Shown piece by piece: positions 45,803 to 55,273 of a stretch of 64,000 nucleotides of DNA. The notes beneath the pieces were generated by a model. The model did no database searches and was not told the origin of the DNA. It saw only the letters and a list, made by a program, of their open reading frames with translations. The DNA comes from Desulfonauticus sp. 38_4375 (GTDB lineage Bacteria > Desulfobacterota > Desulfovibrionia > Desulfovibrionales > Desulfonatronovibrionaceae). The translations under genes and the position numbers were made by a program. Location of the stretch: positions 1 through 64,000 of the forward strand of contig LGER01000005.1 of NCBI GenBank assembly GCA_001507915.1, written 5' to 3'. Position 1 is the stretch's first letter. Each line of letters opens with the position of its first letter.

Positions 45803-47155
45803 TTAACTTTCCTTTAAAAAAGAATAAAAATTATCTAATACCTCTTCTTGATGGGCAAAATATAAGTGAATATAGCTGGCTAAGATGTTTTTAAAATAAA
45901 ACCCCTTGCTTTCAAGAGGATTATCCAGACTATCTACCACTTCATATACATTTTCTACGCCTAAAACATTTCTATCTAATAAAGTGGAATAGTGGAATTC
46001 ATGTCCTTTAAGCAAAGTGTCCCTTCTAAACCAGCCACAATCCCTATTTATCTTTACCTTTACATAACCTAAATAAGCCTTTTTAGGTAAAAGCTTTACC
46101 CTTGTATTTAATAATCCTACCAGAGGATAAAATTTATCCTGGCCTTCTATTCCTTGAGTCAAAAAAATCAAACCTCCACATTCAGCATAGATTTTTCCAC
46201 CCTCCAGGCCAAATTTCCGGATATCTTCAAGTAAGCTTTTATTGGCACTTAACAGGGAAGCGTAAAGTTCAGGATAGCCTCCCCCAATATAAAGGCCCTT
46301 TAAATTGGAAGGAAGGGTTTTAGTAGTAAGGCTGGAAAAAAAAACCAGTTCCACCCCCCTTTGTTTCAGGGCTTCTAACTGGGCTTGATAGTAAAAATTA
46401 AAGGCTTCATCTAAAATTACGCCCAGTTTTACCTTTTTTACCTGCCTTTTCCCTGGCTTAATCCTGGCAGAATCTACTTTCTCCTTTTTAAAAGCACATA
46501 CCTTAGATATCCTTTCCCAAAAAAAATACTTTTCTCCAGCCTCTTCTAGCCTTTGTCTATCTGCACCACTTAAATCCACCTGATTATAAAGTCCTAAATA
46601 CCTTGACTTTAGTTCTGGCAAACTGCCCTTGGGAAAAGCGCCTACTAAAGGAGGCAAGTTATATTGCTCTAAGCTGGCTTCTAAAAGCTCTACCTGGCGT
46701 AAGGAAGTATATTTATTTAAAATAATTCCTTTTATTAATTTGCCTTCTTGTCTAAGCTGGCAAAAGCCATAAACAACTGCAGCCAGGCTATTAGCTGCTT
46801 TTAAAGGCTCTACTATTAAAAAAACAGGTATATCCAGGGAAAAGGCCAGATGAGCAGTGGAATTTTGACCCTGCTTGTCTCCATCATAAAACCCCATTAC
46901 ACTTTCAATCAAATTAAAACCGTCTTTTTTGAGCAAATCCTGCACATGTTCCAGGGGACTAAAAAACAAATCCAGATTATAACAGGAAGTATTAGCTACT
47001 TTCCCCAGGTATAAAGGGTCCAAAAAATCCGGGCCAATCTTAAAGGGATAAACTTGAATACCTTTTTTCCTTAAGCTGGCTATAAAGGCCAGGCTCAAAG
47101 AGGTCTTACCACAACCACTTGACCAGGCAGCTAAAATAAGAGAGTTTCTTTGCAT
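45803..47155 (-). CDS. cbiA: Cobyrinic acid a,c-diamide synthase (CbiA)
   Basis: Glutamine-dependent amidation of the corrin a and c side chains. The 450-residue protein has P-loop WSSGCGKTSLSL (about 11-22), KIGPDFLDP, the linker, and a C-terminal type-3 amidotransferase domain with YAECGGLIFLT (nucleophile Cys). The N-terminus fits the family, so the start at 47155 is credible, although no clear ribosome site is seen. Its start codon overlaps that of the divergent permease gene within the sequence CATG. Confidence 0.94.
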   Translation of the reverse strand: MQRNSLILAAWSSGCGKTSLSLAFIASLRKKGIQVYPFKIGPDFLDPLYLGKVANTSCYNLDLFFSPLEHVQDLLKKDGFNLIESVMGFYDGDKQGQNSTAHLAFSLDIPVFLIVEPLKAANSLAAVVYGFCQLRQEGKLIKGIILNKYTSLRQVELLEASLEQYNLPPLVGAFPKGSLPELKSRYLGLYNQVDLSGADRQRLEEAGEKYFFWERISKVCAFKKEKVDSARIKPGKRQVKKVKLGVILDEAFNFYYQAQLEALKQRGVELVFFSSLTTKTLPSNLKGLYIGGGYPELYASLLSANKSLLEDIRKFGLEGGKIYAECGGLIFLTQGIEGQDKFYPLVGLLNTRVKLLPKKAYLGYVKVKINRDCGWFRRDTLLKGHEFHYSTLLDRNVLGVENVYEVVDSLDNPLESKGFYFKNILASYIHLYFAHQEEVLDNFYSFLKES

Positions 47156-48137
47156 GCTAAGAACCTGTGTTTTTGCCCTTTTACTTCTCAGTATAAGCCT
47201 TATCCTGGCTTACTTATCTCTTTTAGCAGGCCCTGTAAATCTAGATATCTACCACTTAAAAGCAGGAGTAGAGTCAACCATTTTCTGGCAAATAAGAGTA
47301 CCCAGGACCCTTTTAGCCTATCTGGTTGGCTTTTCCTTAGCTACCAGCGGGGCTACTCTACAAAATATTTTAAACAATCCCCTGGCCGAACCCTTTACTC
47401 TGGGCATTTCTTCTGGGGCTGCCTTCTGGGCCAGCCTGGCCCTTTTTTGGGGATTTTTCCCCTTTGGCCTTTATTCCCTTCCTCTTTTCAGCCTTGCAGG
47501 GGCTTTTATCACCCTGCTTTTGGTCCTTTATTTAAACTGGCATAAACACTTTTTTCAAAAGGAAACCCTAATCCTGGCAGGCATTATCCTCACCACCTTT
47601 TTCTCTGCCCTTATCTCCATTTTAAAATCTTTGGATGAAGAAAAAGTGGGCTCCATTGTGTTTTGGATTTTAGGAAGCTTTGCCAATCGTTCCTGGCTAG
47701 AAGTAAAAATTTTTCTGCCTTTTTTCCTTTTAGGACACCTTTTTTTGTTTTTTAATCTAAAACAATTAAGCCTTCTTTCCCTGGGCGACCTGGAAGCCCA
47801 CACCCTGGGGCTCAACCCTCACTTTTACCGCCTCTTCTTTTTTCTAGCTGCCAGCATTTTAACAGGAGCCAGTGTAAGTGTAGCTGGAGTAATTGGCTTT
47901 ATCGGCCTAGTTGGCCCCCACCTTCTAAGATTGCAGGGATTTTATACTTCTTCCACTCTGCTACCTCTAAGTGGCCTTTTAGGAGGGAGCTTAAGTTTGG
48001 GAGCAGATATCTTAGCCCGTCTTCTTTTAACAGGAGGAGAAGAAATACCTGTAGGGGCCCTGACCGCTCTTTTGGGTGGCCCCTTTTTTTGTTTGCTCTT
48101 GTTAAAAAAGAAAAAAACTAGTGCCCAGCCATTTTAA
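47154..48137 (+). CDS. FecCD/BtuC-type ABC permease
   Basis: A 327-residue inner-membrane permease with about nine hydrophobic segments and the FecCD features RVPRTLLAYLVGFSLATSG (about 42-60) and GFIGLVGPHLLRL (about 247-259). Siderophore, heme and vitamin B12 importers all use this fold. Its position against cbiA suggests corrinoid or cobalt-chelate uptake (inference). The ATPase and binding-protein genes are absent here. The ATG overlaps the cbiA start codon and is preceded by a weak AAGAGAG. Its 3' end overlaps the opposing membrane gene by 20 nt. Confidence 0.88.
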   Translation: MLRTCVFALLLLSISLILAYLSLLAGPVNLDIYHLKAGVESTIFWQIRVPRTLLAYLVGFSLATSGATLQNILNNPLAEPFTLGISSGAAFWASLALFWGFFPFGLYSLPLFSLAGAFITLLLVLYLNWHKHFFQKETLILAGIILTTFFSALISILKSLDEEKVGSIVFWILGSFANRSWLEVKIFLPFFLLGHLFLFFNLKQLSLLSLGDLEAHTLGLNPHFYRLFFFLAASILTGASVSVAGVIGFIGLVGPHLLRLQGFYTSSTLLPLSGLLGGSLSLGADILARLLLTGGEEIPVGALTALLGGPFFCLLLLKKKKTSAQPF

Positions 48138-49008
48138 AAAGCTCAAAATAGGAAACAAGCCTAAAAAAGAGTAAAACCATGCTCCCCAAAGGTAAAAGGG
48201 AAATCAGCCCCTTATAGCGCAAGGGTTGATTTTGTTTAAGCAACCAGTAGAAAACAAAAAAATGAAAAAGCATGGCTAAAATAATTACCGCTCCAGGCTG
48301 GATAAGCGGAGCAAACACAAACCTTTCTTGTAAAAGGTAAAATACTACCAAGCAGGGGATTATACTTAAAACAAGGACCAGAATACCGCTTTTACTTAAC
48401 ACATGTAAGGCATAACGGTAATAATCCCGCCCAAAGTCGTCTATTTTTCTTCTCAGAATCAGAAAAATAAAAGCCATACTAGTGGAAAACAGAAAACTTA
48501 AGATGAAAAGCTGTCCTACAACAGGATAAAATATGGAATTTAGAGGAGGATAATTGGTATTACTTACCAAGAGCAAATTATAGCTAACTCTAAAGAAGTT
48601 AAATAAAAAGAGCTTGTAGAAAACTATAGCGCCTATCCCCAGCAATAAATGTAATACTTTAATGTTTTTTAAGGACTTCCAGAGAGCAAAGTAAGAAATA
48701 GTTAAAAGTAAGCTAGCGCCTAAAAAAATAAGTCCCTGTGTCCACAGAGGAGAACTTAGAAAATCCATATTTACTTTTACGCCAAATCCAGGCCAAAAAG
48801 AAAGGATGGCCAAACTTATCCCTACACCCAACCCAAAGATTAAACCCTGCCTGGCAATTTGTTGGGCCAGTTTATCCAAAAGCACCTTTTTTTTGAGTTT
48901 AGAACCCAATTCATAAAAAAAACTTAAACCCAAACTACCAAGAGGGAGTAAAAGAAAACAAACTACCAGAGTAAGAGCAGTTAAAAATTTTATTTTTTCT
49001 ATGTCCAT
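48118..49008 (-). CDS. Polytopic membrane protein of unknown function
   Basis: Not recognised. A 296-residue protein with about eight hydrophobic segments, few charges and two basic loops (GSKLKKKVLLDK about 35-46; RRKIDDFGRDYYR about 186-198). The C-terminus is FELFKMAGH. It begins a few bases before lepA in the same direction, suggesting one unit downstream of lepA. The multi-helix pattern resembles a transporter or a respiratory membrane subunit, but no signature was found. Confidence 0.7.
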   Translation of the reverse strand: MDIEKIKFLTALTLVVCFLLLPLGSLGLSFFYELGSKLKKKVLLDKLAQQIARQGLIFGLGVGISLAILSFWPGFGVKVNMDFLSSPLWTQGLIFLGASLLLTISYFALWKSLKNIKVLHLLLGIGAIVFYKLFLFNFFRVSYNLLLVSNTNYPPLNSIFYPVVGQLFILSFLFSTSMAFIFLILRRKIDDFGRDYYRYALHVLSKSGILVLVLSIIPCLVVFYLLQERFVFAPLIQPGAVIILAMLFHFFVFYWLLKQNQPLRYKGLISLLPLGSMVLLFFRLVSYFELFKMAGH

Positions 49009-49029
49009 CTCACACTCCTCTTTTTGAAC

Positions 49030-50829
49030 TTATTCATCCGCCTTAAGCACGGACAAAAAGGCTTCCTGTGGCACTTCCACATTACCCATTTTTTTCATTC
49101 TCTTTTTGCCTTCTTTTTGTTTTTCCAGAAGTTTACGCTTTCTGGTAATATCGCCGCCATAACACTTGGCTGTAACGTTTTTACGCAAAGGAGCAATCCT
49201 TTCCCGGGCAATAATTTTATTGCCAATAGCTGCCTGAATAACCACTTCAAAAAGCTGCCTGGGAATAACCTTTTTTAATTTCAGAGCCAGGGCCCTACCT
49301 TTGTAATAGGCTTTATCCCTGTGCACGATAGTAGCCATGGCATCCACTGGCGAGCCATTAATCAAAATATCCAGTTTCACCAGATCAGACTCCCTAAAAT
49401 CTATTACCTCATAATCCAAAGAAGCAAAACCACGGGTAACAGACTTTAAGCGGTCAAAAAAGTCATACACTATCTCTGCAAAAGGAAGTTCATAGGTAAC
49501 AATCACCCGCGAGGGCGTTAAGTAGCGCAAATCCTTTTGAATACCCCTTTTTTCTTCGCAGAGCTTAAAAACATTGCCCACAAACTCATTGGGCACATAT
49601 ATTTCCATTCGCACATAAGGTTCTTTAATGGCCGCAATCTCTACTGGAGGAGGCAATTTGGCTGGATTATCTACATTAACTATTTCTCCACTCACCTTCA
49701 CCACCTTATAAACCACTGAAGGAGCAGTAGCTATCAAGTTAACCTTAAATTCTCTTTCCAGTCTTTCCTGCACTATCTCCATGTGTAAAAGGCCTAGAAA
49801 ACCACAACGAAAACCAAAGCCTAAGGCCTGGGAAGTTTCTGCTTCAAAAAACAGAGAAGAATCATTAAGCTGCAACTTTTCCAGAGCAAACTTCAAATCT
49901 TCGTAATCTCCAGGGTCTACAGGATAAAGACCACAAAATACCATGGGTTTTATTTTTTTAAACCCAGGAAAAGGTGACTGAGTAGGCCTTTTGGGATGGG
50001 TAATGGTATCACCAACCCTTGCATCCTTTAACTCTTTAATATTGGCACAGAGAAAACCCACTTCACCTGGGCCTAGTTGGTCTATAGATACAGCTTCGGG
50101 GGAAAATACACCCAGGCGAATCACCTCGTAAGTTTTCCCTGTAGAGTACATTAAAATCTCTTCTCCCAGGGAAATGGTTCCATCTATTACGCGAAATAAA
50201 ACCACCACACCCACATAAGGGTCATACCAGGAGTCAAAGATTAAAGCCTTAAGAGGAGCATCTCTGTCTCCTTTGGGTGGGGGAATAAACTGCACAATTT
50301 TTTCCAAAAGTTCAGGGACTCCCTCTCCTGTCTTGGCACTGACCATAGAAATGTTTTCCACATCCAGGCCAATACCTTCTTCTATCTCAGCAATAACCCG
50401 TTCTGGCTCTGCACTGGGCAGATCGATTTTGTTCAGTACAGGTAAGACTTCCAGGTCATGGTCTAAGGCCAGATAGACATTGGCTAAAGTCTGGGCCTCT
50501 ACTCCCTGAGTGGCATCCACCACTAAAAGCGCGCCATCACAAGCAGCAAGACTTCTGGAAACTTCATAGGAAAAGTCCACATGTCCAGGGGTGTCAATGA
50601 GGTTTAAAATATACTCCTGCCCATCCTTGGCCCTATAAGGAATGCGCACGGTTTGGGCCTTAATGGTAATCCCGCGCTCCCTTTCCAGGTCCATTTTATC
50701 CAGATACTGGTCTTTTTTCTCTCTATCTCCAATAAGCCCTGTAATCTCCAGAATCCTATCGGCTAAAGTGGACTTGCCATGGTCTATATGGGCTATAATA
50801 CTAAAGTTTCTTATTTTTTTTATATCCAT
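49030..50829 (-). CDS. lepA: Elongation factor 4 (LepA)
   Basis: Translational GTPase of 599 residues. G-motifs are AHIDHGKST (G1, about 13-21), DTPGHVDF (G3), NKIDLP (G4) and SAKTGEG (G5). The C-terminal LepA domain ends [20 protein letters not shown] (split at the basic tail). It is followed downstream by the polytopic membrane gene and preceded by thiL after an 87-nt gap that may hold its promoter. Confidence 0.97.
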   Translation of the reverse strand: MDIKKIRNFSIIAHIDHGKSTLADRILEITGLIGDREKKDQYLDKMDLERERGITIKAQTVRIPYRAKDGQEYILNLIDTPGHVDFSYEVSRSLAACDGALLVVDATQGVEAQTLANVYLALDHDLEVLPVLNKIDLPSAEPERVIAEIEEGIGLDVENISMVSAKTGEGVPELLEKIVQFIPPPKGDRDAPLKALIFDSWYDPYVGVVVLFRVIDGTISLGEEILMYSTGKTYEVIRLGVFSPEAVSIDQLGPGEVGFLCANIKELKDARVGDTITHPKRPTQSPFPGFKKIKPMVFCGLYPVDPGDYEDLKFALEKLQLNDSSLFFEAETSQALGFGFRCGFLGLLHMEIVQERLEREFKVNLIATAPSVVYKVVKVSGEIVNVDNPAKLPPPVEIAAIKEPYVRMEIYVPNEFVGNVFKLCEEKRGIQKDLRYLTPSRVIVTYELPFAEIVYDFFDRLKSVTRGFASLDYEVIDFRESDLVKLDILINGSPVDAMATIVHRDKAYYKGRALALKLKKVIPRQLFEVVIQAAIGNKIIARERIAPLRKNVTAKCYGGDITRKRKLLEKQKEGKKRMKKMGNVEVPQEAFLSVLKADE

Positions 50830-50916
50830 AAAAAATATTTCTCCCTTACGCGAAGTGAAGGCCTTTTAAACAAAAAAAACTCTAAAGTCTAATTCTAGAC
50901 TACCTCCCAAAAGGGG

Positions 50917-51843
50917 CTAACTAAAATGATCAAAGCCTTTAAGCTCCAGTTTTTTACCCTGATAATAAATACCAGCACCTTTGCTTACCTCTCCTAAAAT
51001 TTGCACGTAAGGCAAATCTGCAAGCAACTCTTCTACCTGGCTAGCTTCCACCACGCCTAAAAGGGCATAATCCTCCCCTCCCTCCAGGGCTAAGTGTAGG
51101 GGAGATAAATTCCTGGCTGTAGCAAAGGAAACAACTTCCGCAGGTAAACGAAGGTCTGAAAAGAGATTAAGGCCCAGACCTTCTGGCAACAATCTAAAAA
51201 TATCCCTGGCCACACCATCAGATACATCTAAGAGAGACTTAACATTTTTTTGGGCTAAAATCAGACCTTCTTTAACCAGGGGCCTGGGGCGTAAATGGGC
51301 CTGTTTACTGCGGGGATAACCGGAAATTCCTGCTTGCAAAGCTAAAAAACCAACCCTGGAAAGGCCAATTTCTCCCACCAAAAAAACCAGATCTCCTTCT
51401 TTAGCCTGTTTACGGGGCAAAAATCTATAGGGCACACTACCTAAGATGGTAATGGCCAGCCCCAGAGTATCTCCCTGGCTCAAGTCTCCCCCAATCAAAG
51501 TCAGTTTAAATTGACTTGCCAATTGGGACATGCCCTTAAATAATTCTTCACTTTGCTCTAAACTAAACTTCCTGGGCCAGATTAGTTGCAGGCAAAAATA
51601 TTCTGGCCAGCTCCCAGCAGCAGCTAAATCACTCAGATTTACGGCCAAAGCCTTATAGCCTACGTCTTCCAGGGAAAAATACCTTAAATCAAAATGTACC
51701 TTTTCTAAAAAGAGGTCGCTACTTAAGGCAAAGGACTTACCTTCAATTAGGGCGCAATCATCTCCTCTGGCCACCAAAAGCCCTTTTTTTTCCTGGACAA
51801 AATAATTATCCAGCAAAGTTAGAAAAAAATCTTCTCCAAACAT
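50917..51843 (-). CDS. thiL: Thiamine-monophosphate kinase
   Basis: Phosphorylates thiamine monophosphate to the diphosphate cofactor. The 308-residue protein has the metal-binding GDDCAL (about 23-28), the AIR-synthase-like fold and GGDLSQGDTLGLAITILG (about 118-135). The ATG overlaps the helicase stop in TGATG, so the two are translationally coupled; GTG 51846 is a possible earlier start. Confidence 0.93.
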   Translation of the reverse strand: MFGEDFFLTLLDNYFVQEKKGLLVARGDDCALIEGKSFALSSDLFLEKVHFDLRYFSLEDVGYKALAVNLSDLAAAGSWPEYFCLQLIWPRKFSLEQSEELFKGMSQLASQFKLTLIGGDLSQGDTLGLAITILGSVPYRFLPRKQAKEGDLVFLVGEIGLSRVGFLALQAGISGYPRSKQAHLRPRPLVKEGLILAQKNVKSLLDVSDGVARDIFRLLPEGLGLNLFSDLRLPAEVVSFATARNLSPLHLALEGGEDYALLGVVEASQVEELLADLPYVQILGEVSKGAGIYYQGKKLELKGFDHFS

Positions 51844-53939
51844 CACTTAAAGGTAAGATAATCTTCCAGTACCAGTTTTAAACCAAATTGGGGGAAATTA
51901 ACCTTGTACTTATTGGGAGGAATGTGCGCAATAACCTTGCCTGTGCCAAAGATTTTATGCTCACAATAATTACCTGTAGCAGTAAAATTGTTTTTTTCTG
52001 GCCTGGGCTTTGGCTCTTCTTTTTTTTCTTCTTCTAAAGGCACAATCTCTCCAAAATAGGTTTCTTTATAACTTTTTACCAGAGAAGGTATTATCTCCCG
52101 AATAAAAGGACTGGGGCTGGCTGGGTCAAAACTGTTTTGATAACGATTGTAAACCGTAGCTGGCACAAACAACCCCAAATATTCCCTGGCCCTGGTACAC
52201 CCCACATACAAAAGACGCCTTTCTTCCTCGATTTCTTTGGGGTCTTGCATGGCCAGTTTCGAAGGAAAGCGCTCTTCCACCAGGTCCAGGATAAGTACGG
52301 CTGACCACTCCAGGCCCTTGGCCGAGTGAATGGTGGATAGGACCAATCTATCCTTACTTTTTTCTTCCCTTAAGGAAGGCTCCAGGCTCAAATCTGCCAA
52401 AAAGACATCCAAGTTGTCATAGGTAGAAGCAATTTGCATTAACTGCTCCACGCCGGCCATTCTCTTGGGTAAATCATCCACAAATTTCTCTTCCATAATG
52501 GGACCATAAATGGTCATTATCTCCTCTAACACACTTAACGGGCTAAGAGACTTAAAACGCAAGTTTTCTAGCTTTTCCAGGACTTCCTTTAATTCTGGCT
52601 TCTGGGCGCACAGGGATTTACTTATTTCCTGATTACCTTCCATAAAAGCCTGATATAGACGCTGACAGGTTTTAGGGCCAACACCTTTTAAGTTTCCCAG
52701 GGCCCTGGTCCAGGCCAAAATATCACAAGGATTGGCTACCAAACGCAAAAAAGCAACTAAATCCTTTATATGGGCAGCTTCAGAAAACTTCTGACCCCCA
52801 TATTTGTAAAAACTTATCCCCAACTTCACCAATTCCATCTCCAGGGCAAAGGATTGATAACCTGCCCTGAATAACACCGCTATTTCTGAATAAGGATAGG
52901 TCCTGGCCAGTTCTTCTATTTTGCGCACCACCACCTGGGCCTGGCTCAAGTCACTGGTGGTATAGATAATTTCTGGTTTTACACTGCTCTTTTTATGAGA
53001 AAATAACTTCTTGGGATATTTTTCTCTGGCCTGCTTTAAAATATGATTGGTCAATTCCAAAATGGGTTGCGTAGAGCGATAGTTTTGTTCCAGCTTGATG
53101 ATTTTGGTCCCTGGAAAAAGCTTGGGGAAATTTAAAATGTTTTCCACTGTAGCCCCTCGAAAACCATAAATGGACTGGGCATCATCTCCTACAGCCATCA
53201 CATTGCCCTGTTCTCCCACTAAAAGCTTAATAATCCTTCCCTGGACCAAATTGGTATCCTGGTATTCATCTACCATGACATATTTAAACATCTGTTGCAT
53301 AAACTCTCTAATCTCTGCTTTTTCCTGCAACAAACTTTCAAAGGTAAATAAGAGGTCATCATAGTCCAGTAAAAAATGCTCTTTTTTAAAATTTTGATAA
53401 TAGTTAAAAATGCGCTCCAGTTCTGGTAAAAACTTTAATAAATGATAACTGTTGGCAGATAAAAAATCCTCTAAGGCCAATTCCTTGTTTCTAGACCTGG
53501 AAATAAGGTCATAAATGGTATTTTTATTGGGAAACCCCTTGTCTTTATCCAGATGCAAGCTGGCTCTAGCCTGGCCAATAATATCCTTGGCATCACTGGT
53601 ATCAATAACCGTAAAACCCTGATTTAAACCCACAGCAGAAGCAAATTTGCGCAACATTGCATAGGCAAAACTATGAAAAGTACCGCCCCCCACTCCAGCC
53701 ACATCTCTGCCTAAAAGCTCTTCCACTCTTCTAAGCATTTCAGCCGCGGCTTTGCGGGTAAAGGTAAGCAGTAAAATATTTTCTGGCCAGATACCCTGCT
53801 CCACCAGGTAAGCCAGCCTGTATACAATGGTTCTGGTTTTACCACTCCCGGCTCCAGCAATGACCAACAAAGGCCCTTCTAGATTATAAACAGCCTCTAG
53901 CTGGGCTTCATTTAACTCTTTCGCATAATCTATTTTCAT
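51843..53939 (-). CDS. UvrD/PcrA/Rep-family DNA helicase
   Basis: SF1 3'-5' helicase for repair and replication restart, 698 residues. Motif I AGAGSGKT (about 31-38), motif II VDEYQDT (about 227), SIYGFRGAT, TIHSAKGLEW (about 546-555) and RRLLYVGCTRA are all intact. A short C-terminal tail with KIFGTGKVIAHI resembles the RNA-polymerase-binding Tudor-like end of PcrA. It overlaps genes on both sides (4 nt with the phosphodiesterase, TGATG with thiL). Confidence 0.93.
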   Translation of the reverse strand: MKIDYAKELNEAQLEAVYNLEGPLLVIAGAGSGKTRTIVYRLAYLVEQGIWPENILLLTFTRKAAAEMLRRVEELLGRDVAGVGGGTFHSFAYAMLRKFASAVGLNQGFTVIDTSDAKDIIGQARASLHLDKDKGFPNKNTIYDLISRSRNKELALEDFLSANSYHLLKFLPELERIFNYYQNFKKEHFLLDYDDLLFTFESLLQEKAEIREFMQQMFKYVMVDEYQDTNLVQGRIIKLLVGEQGNVMAVGDDAQSIYGFRGATVENILNFPKLFPGTKIIKLEQNYRSTQPILELTNHILKQAREKYPKKLFSHKKSSVKPEIIYTTSDLSQAQVVVRKIEELARTYPYSEIAVLFRAGYQSFALEMELVKLGISFYKYGGQKFSEAAHIKDLVAFLRLVANPCDILAWTRALGNLKGVGPKTCQRLYQAFMEGNQEISKSLCAQKPELKEVLEKLENLRFKSLSPLSVLEEIMTIYGPIMEEKFVDDLPKRMAGVEQLMQIASTYDNLDVFLADLSLEPSLREEKSKDRLVLSTIHSAKGLEWSAVLILDLVEERFPSKLAMQDPKEIEEERRLLYVGCTRAREYLGLFVPATVYNRYQNSFDPASPSPFIREIIPSLVKSYKETYFGEIVPLEEEKKEEPKPRPEKNNFTATGNYCEHKIFGTGKVIAHIPPNKYKVNFPQFGLKLVLEDYLTFK

Positions 53940-55204
53940 ACTAAAATACTTCCCTCAAAATAATGTAAAATTTCTTGTCCCACATCTCTGGTTCTACGGG
54001 GTTTAAATCCCCAGGAGTCCCAAAAAAATACATCCTCTTCCCTGTGCGCTCCTCTGCGGCCAAAATGACCGAAAATTTCTCTACGGTCAAATTTTCCTTT
54101 TAGCTCAAACCCAGAAGCAGGAATACAAACCAAATCCGGCGTATGCTCAAAATTAGCCCGGGGATAAAGCTCTTCTTTTAAAAAAATGGTTGGCAAAACC
54201 TTCTCGCCTTTATACTCCAGTTGCAGCAAAACTTCCTTTAACTTTAACCCCAAAGAAAAATCCTTAACCTTAGAAAAAGGGTACAGATAAATCCGTCCAC
54301 TATCCAGGGCCAGGGCCTTAGAGTCCTTGGCTATGCTTTGCACATCCCATTCATTTCTGGCTTGCCTGGCCCAGGTCAAAAATCCCTGCTGGGCCAAAAA
54401 GGCATTTAAATCCACCTCCACTTTTAACTCTGTAAAACCATGGTCAGCTACCAGCATAAGCCTTTTGTCCTTACCAGCAAGGGCAAAATAGCGTTCCAGA
54501 ATTAACCCCAGGAAAGCATCCACTTTTTTTAAAAAAAGCAACATCCTTTCCTGCAAGGGATGGGAGGAGAACAAATAAGGATAACAAAAATGAAACAAGC
54601 GGTCCAATTCTGTGATTACCACAATAAACAAATCCCAGCTTAAATCAGCCCAGAGTAGTTCAAAGGCCCTTTGCCTGGCCAGTAAACTCTTTTCTATCTC
54701 TGGGAAAATTAGGGCTGGGTCCTGAAGGGCCTTAATGGTCTCACCCTCTAAAACATAGCCCCTTTGCTTCAGCAAAGGATAGAGCATGGGTGGAAATACA
54801 GCCTTTTGTAAGTCTAAAGCCAAAAAACCAGCTACCAGTTGTCCTCGTAAGGGGCGGGCAGGATAGGTATGCGGCAGGTTTAATACCTTAAGAAAATATC
54901 CCTTTTGCCCCAGTACCTCAAAGATAGTTGGCGATTGAACATGCGTAAAATCAGAAAAAAAGAGCTCTCCTTTCTCCTTATTAAATTCTGTAAAACCAAA
55001 GACACCGTGTTCTTCTGGCCCCTTACCAGTAAAAAAAGAAGTCCAGTTGACAGGTGAAAGATAGGGTATTTCTGAAGAAAAGGAAGTTCCCTGCTCTAAG
55101 TCCAAATATTTGCCCACATTACTCCAGATACCTTCTGCTACCAGATACCTGGCCAAAGAAAAAGAAAGTCCATCCAGGCCAATTACTACCAGTTTTTTCC
55201 CCAT
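53936..55204 (-). CDS. Alkaline-phosphatase-fold phosphodiesterase-like protein
   Basis: A 422-residue protein of the type I phosphodiesterase/nucleotide pyrophosphatase superfamily. The metal motif VIGLDGLSF (about 7-15), Thr/Ser nucleophile region NWTSFFTGKGPEEHGV (about 53-68), DRLFHFCYP and ADHGFTEL (about 256-263) are present, and the C-terminal HFGRRGAHREEDVFFW matches. No signal peptide is seen, so it looks cytoplasmic. Substrate unknown. It is separated from mlaD by a terminator and overlaps the helicase by 4 nt. Confidence 0.85.
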   Translation of the reverse strand: MGKKLVVIGLDGLSFSLARYLVAEGIWSNVGKYLDLEQGTSFSSEIPYLSPVNWTSFFTGKGPEEHGVFGFTEFNKEKGELFFSDFTHVQSPTIFEVLGQKGYFLKVLNLPHTYPARPLRGQLVAGFLALDLQKAVFPPMLYPLLKQRGYVLEGETIKALQDPALIFPEIEKSLLARQRAFELLWADLSWDLFIVVITELDRLFHFCYPYLFSSHPLQERMLLFLKKVDAFLGLILERYFALAGKDKRLMLVADHGFTELKVEVDLNAFLAQQGFLTWARQARNEWDVQSIAKDSKALALDSGRIYLYPFSKVKDFSLGLKLKEVLLQLEYKGEKVLPTIFLKEELYPRANFEHTPDLVCIPASGFELKGKFDRREIFGHFGRRGAHREEDVFFWDSWGFKPRRTRDVGQEILHYFEGSILV

Positions 55205-55216
55205 TCTATCCCCTTT

Positions 55217-55252
55217 AAAAAAGAAAAGGCAGGTTTTAGCCTGCCTTTTCTT
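55217..55252 (-). terminator. Terminator after the Mla-type operon
   Basis: Minus strand AAGAAAAGGCAGG, 6-nt loop, CCTGCCTTTTCTTTTTT. Strong hairpin between mlaD and the phosphodiesterase gene. Confidence 0.9.
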
Positions 55253-55273
55253 AACTCCTATTAAAATTAATTT

